From Paramecium tetraurelia (Eukaryota > Ciliophora > Oligohymenophorea > Peniculida > Parameciidae), in NCBI RefSeq assembly GCF_000165425.1, contig NW_001798954.1, positions 186,001 through 250,000 of the forward strand: DNA of 64,000 nucleotides, written 5' to 3'. The number at the start of each line of letters is the position of its first letter. Positions within the stretch are counted from its first letter, which is position 1. This document shows, piece after piece, positions 63,001-64,000 of the stretch. The position numbers were made by a program, and so were the translations under genes. The notes beneath the pieces are model-generated. The model saw nothing but the letters and a program-made list of their open reading frames with translations, searched no databases and was not told the origin of the DNA.

Positions 63001-64000
63001 GTTGCGAATGATATTCGAAGTTCAGGACTTGTCAGTTGCCTCACCAGCCACTGTGAGTAGATGCGGTATGGTCTACATGACAGTTTAAGATATCAATTGG
63101 TACAATTACGTGGAATGTTGGATTGAGGAGGTTTTCTCGGATCAAGAGAAGGGTTAGATCAAATGTTGCAATCAACTTAAAGAAAAGCCCAAGAAATCAT
63201 TACAAATAGAACAAAAATATTTAGATTTGATAAGAAATTTATTTAAGACTCAATATAAGTTTTTGTAAGAAAAACTTGGAAACCTTGATGAACCTTTTAT
63301 TACAATAGATGTATAGAGAGTGAAGAGCGTTTGCAACATATTAACTTACTTTTTGAAGTCCATCCTAGTTTAGAAATCTGCTGACTTGCCAAAACAAATT
63401 ACAGCTGTGTTCGCTTACAGTTGCATTTGGGGGTTGTGTGCATCATATGAACAGAAATATTATGACAAGGTACATTATTTTTTATATCATCTCAAAAATT
63501 TTAAATTTGCAGTGAATTTAGCCCCGATCTGTTTGAGTTTATAAATAGATGGGATAAGGTACCTGCAGAAATTAAATCCTAGAGGTAATTAAATGAAGTT
63601 TTGCAGATTTGAACTTTGTTTAAATTACTATTAGGAACATCCTATTACTTTAAATGCACCATATATACTTATATTATTATTTGCTATTAATTATTATTTT
63701 AGATTGCCACCTATGTCAAAGACCAATTTCAATCATTGCTCTACCCGAAAGGAGATACCATATTTGATTTCTACGTTGATGGCAATGACTTCACCACATT
63801 ATAATCGTGGGAATCTCAGTTATAAGAGTTCTAATTTGTAAAAGATCAATCGTTTTTCAGTATAGTTGTTCAAACTGTAGACACTTTGAAATTCCAATAC
63901 ATAATGCAATTGTTAATTAGAGAATAAATACCAACCTTAATCACTGGATAGACTGGAGTTGGTAAGTCTATGTTAGTTTAATCATTGTTATTTGAAATGA
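57078..64000 (+). CDS. Axonemal dynein heavy chain, inner-arm type (3' part outside window)
   Basis: This is the motor ATPase of ciliary dynein arms. About 2,250 residues are visible before the window ends in AAA3. The N-terminal tail (stem) includes [15 protein letters not shown] and long helical sequence; the linker precedes AAA1. AAA1 has [16 protein letters not shown] (P-loop near residue 1567) and the Walker B-like [13 protein letters not shown]2 has GGSGSGKT near 1847 and [17 protein letters not shown]3 begins [17 protein letters not shown] near 63940. The size of the tail and the single P-loop spacing fit an inner-arm monomeric type (DNAH3/7/12-like). One intron at 57328-57352 is clear. 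A T-run at 57973-57979 breaks the frame, and the stretch 63470-63710 has unclear splicing. Confidence 0.93.

Overview
This is ciliate macronuclear DNA, most likely Paramecium. Genes read through only if TAA and TAG mean glutamine and TGA is the sole stop. Introns are tiny (mostly 20-31 nt, GT..AG, often GTA..TAG). DNA is about 70-75% A+T, genes are often separated by under 150 bp, and cortical and ciliary proteins typical of the group (alveolin, axonemal dynein) are present. A standard-code reading breaks almost every gene, so coordinates here come from re-reading the sequence with the ciliate code, placing introns by eye and checking that total exon lengths are divisible by three.

Layout. 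0-4.4 kb, + strand: end of an unknown gene, a NAP-family histone chaperone, succinyl-CoA:3-ketoacid CoA transferase, and a free-standing piece resembling the C-terminus of POL5/MYBBP1A. 4.4-10.8 kb, - strand: a class I-like PI3-kinase catalytic subunit and an AGC kinase. 11.1-17.7 kb: a Cys-rich membrane protein (+), then on - a chitin synthase, a TLDc protein and an HMG-box protein. 17.7-22.4 kb, - strand: a gene-poor gap, a small ORF, a SPRY-like protein, an unknown protein and eIF1A. 22.5-31.7 kb, - strand: two tandem paralogues of the 11.1 kb membrane protein, then a very large LRR/multi-TM protein. 32-38.5 kb: RING/IBR-like protein, small TM protein, two coiled-coil proteins and an Aurora-like kinase with a changed DFG motif. 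38.5-43.6 kb: tyrosyl-tRNA synthetase, TFIIH SSL1/p44, tRNA-Ile(AAU), a cyclic-nucleotide-binding-type protein and an alveolin. 43.7-50.7 kb, + strand: a 1,822-aa unknown protein whose stop overlaps the start of a TMEM198/DUF4203 membrane protein. 50.7-55.6 kb: twin-CDGSH iron-sulfur protein, unresolved exons, an Ig-like/p53-like-fold candidate, and a PP6-regulatory (SAPS) gene with three frame breaks. 55.7 kb: C2H2 zinc-finger gene with atypical long intron candidates. 57.1 kb to the end: 5' half of an axonemal dynein heavy chain.

The neighbours share no single pathway. This is ordinary housekeeping, signalling and cytoskeletal content in a very compact genome. I found no mobile element, CRISPR array or virus. 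The points most worth a second look are the tandem membrane-protein family, altered catalytic or metal ligands in three enzymes or Fe-S proteins, the ATGA stop/start overlap, the 27-bp divergent start gap, and a set of frame breaks, some in short homopolymers, that look like sequence errors or gene decay.
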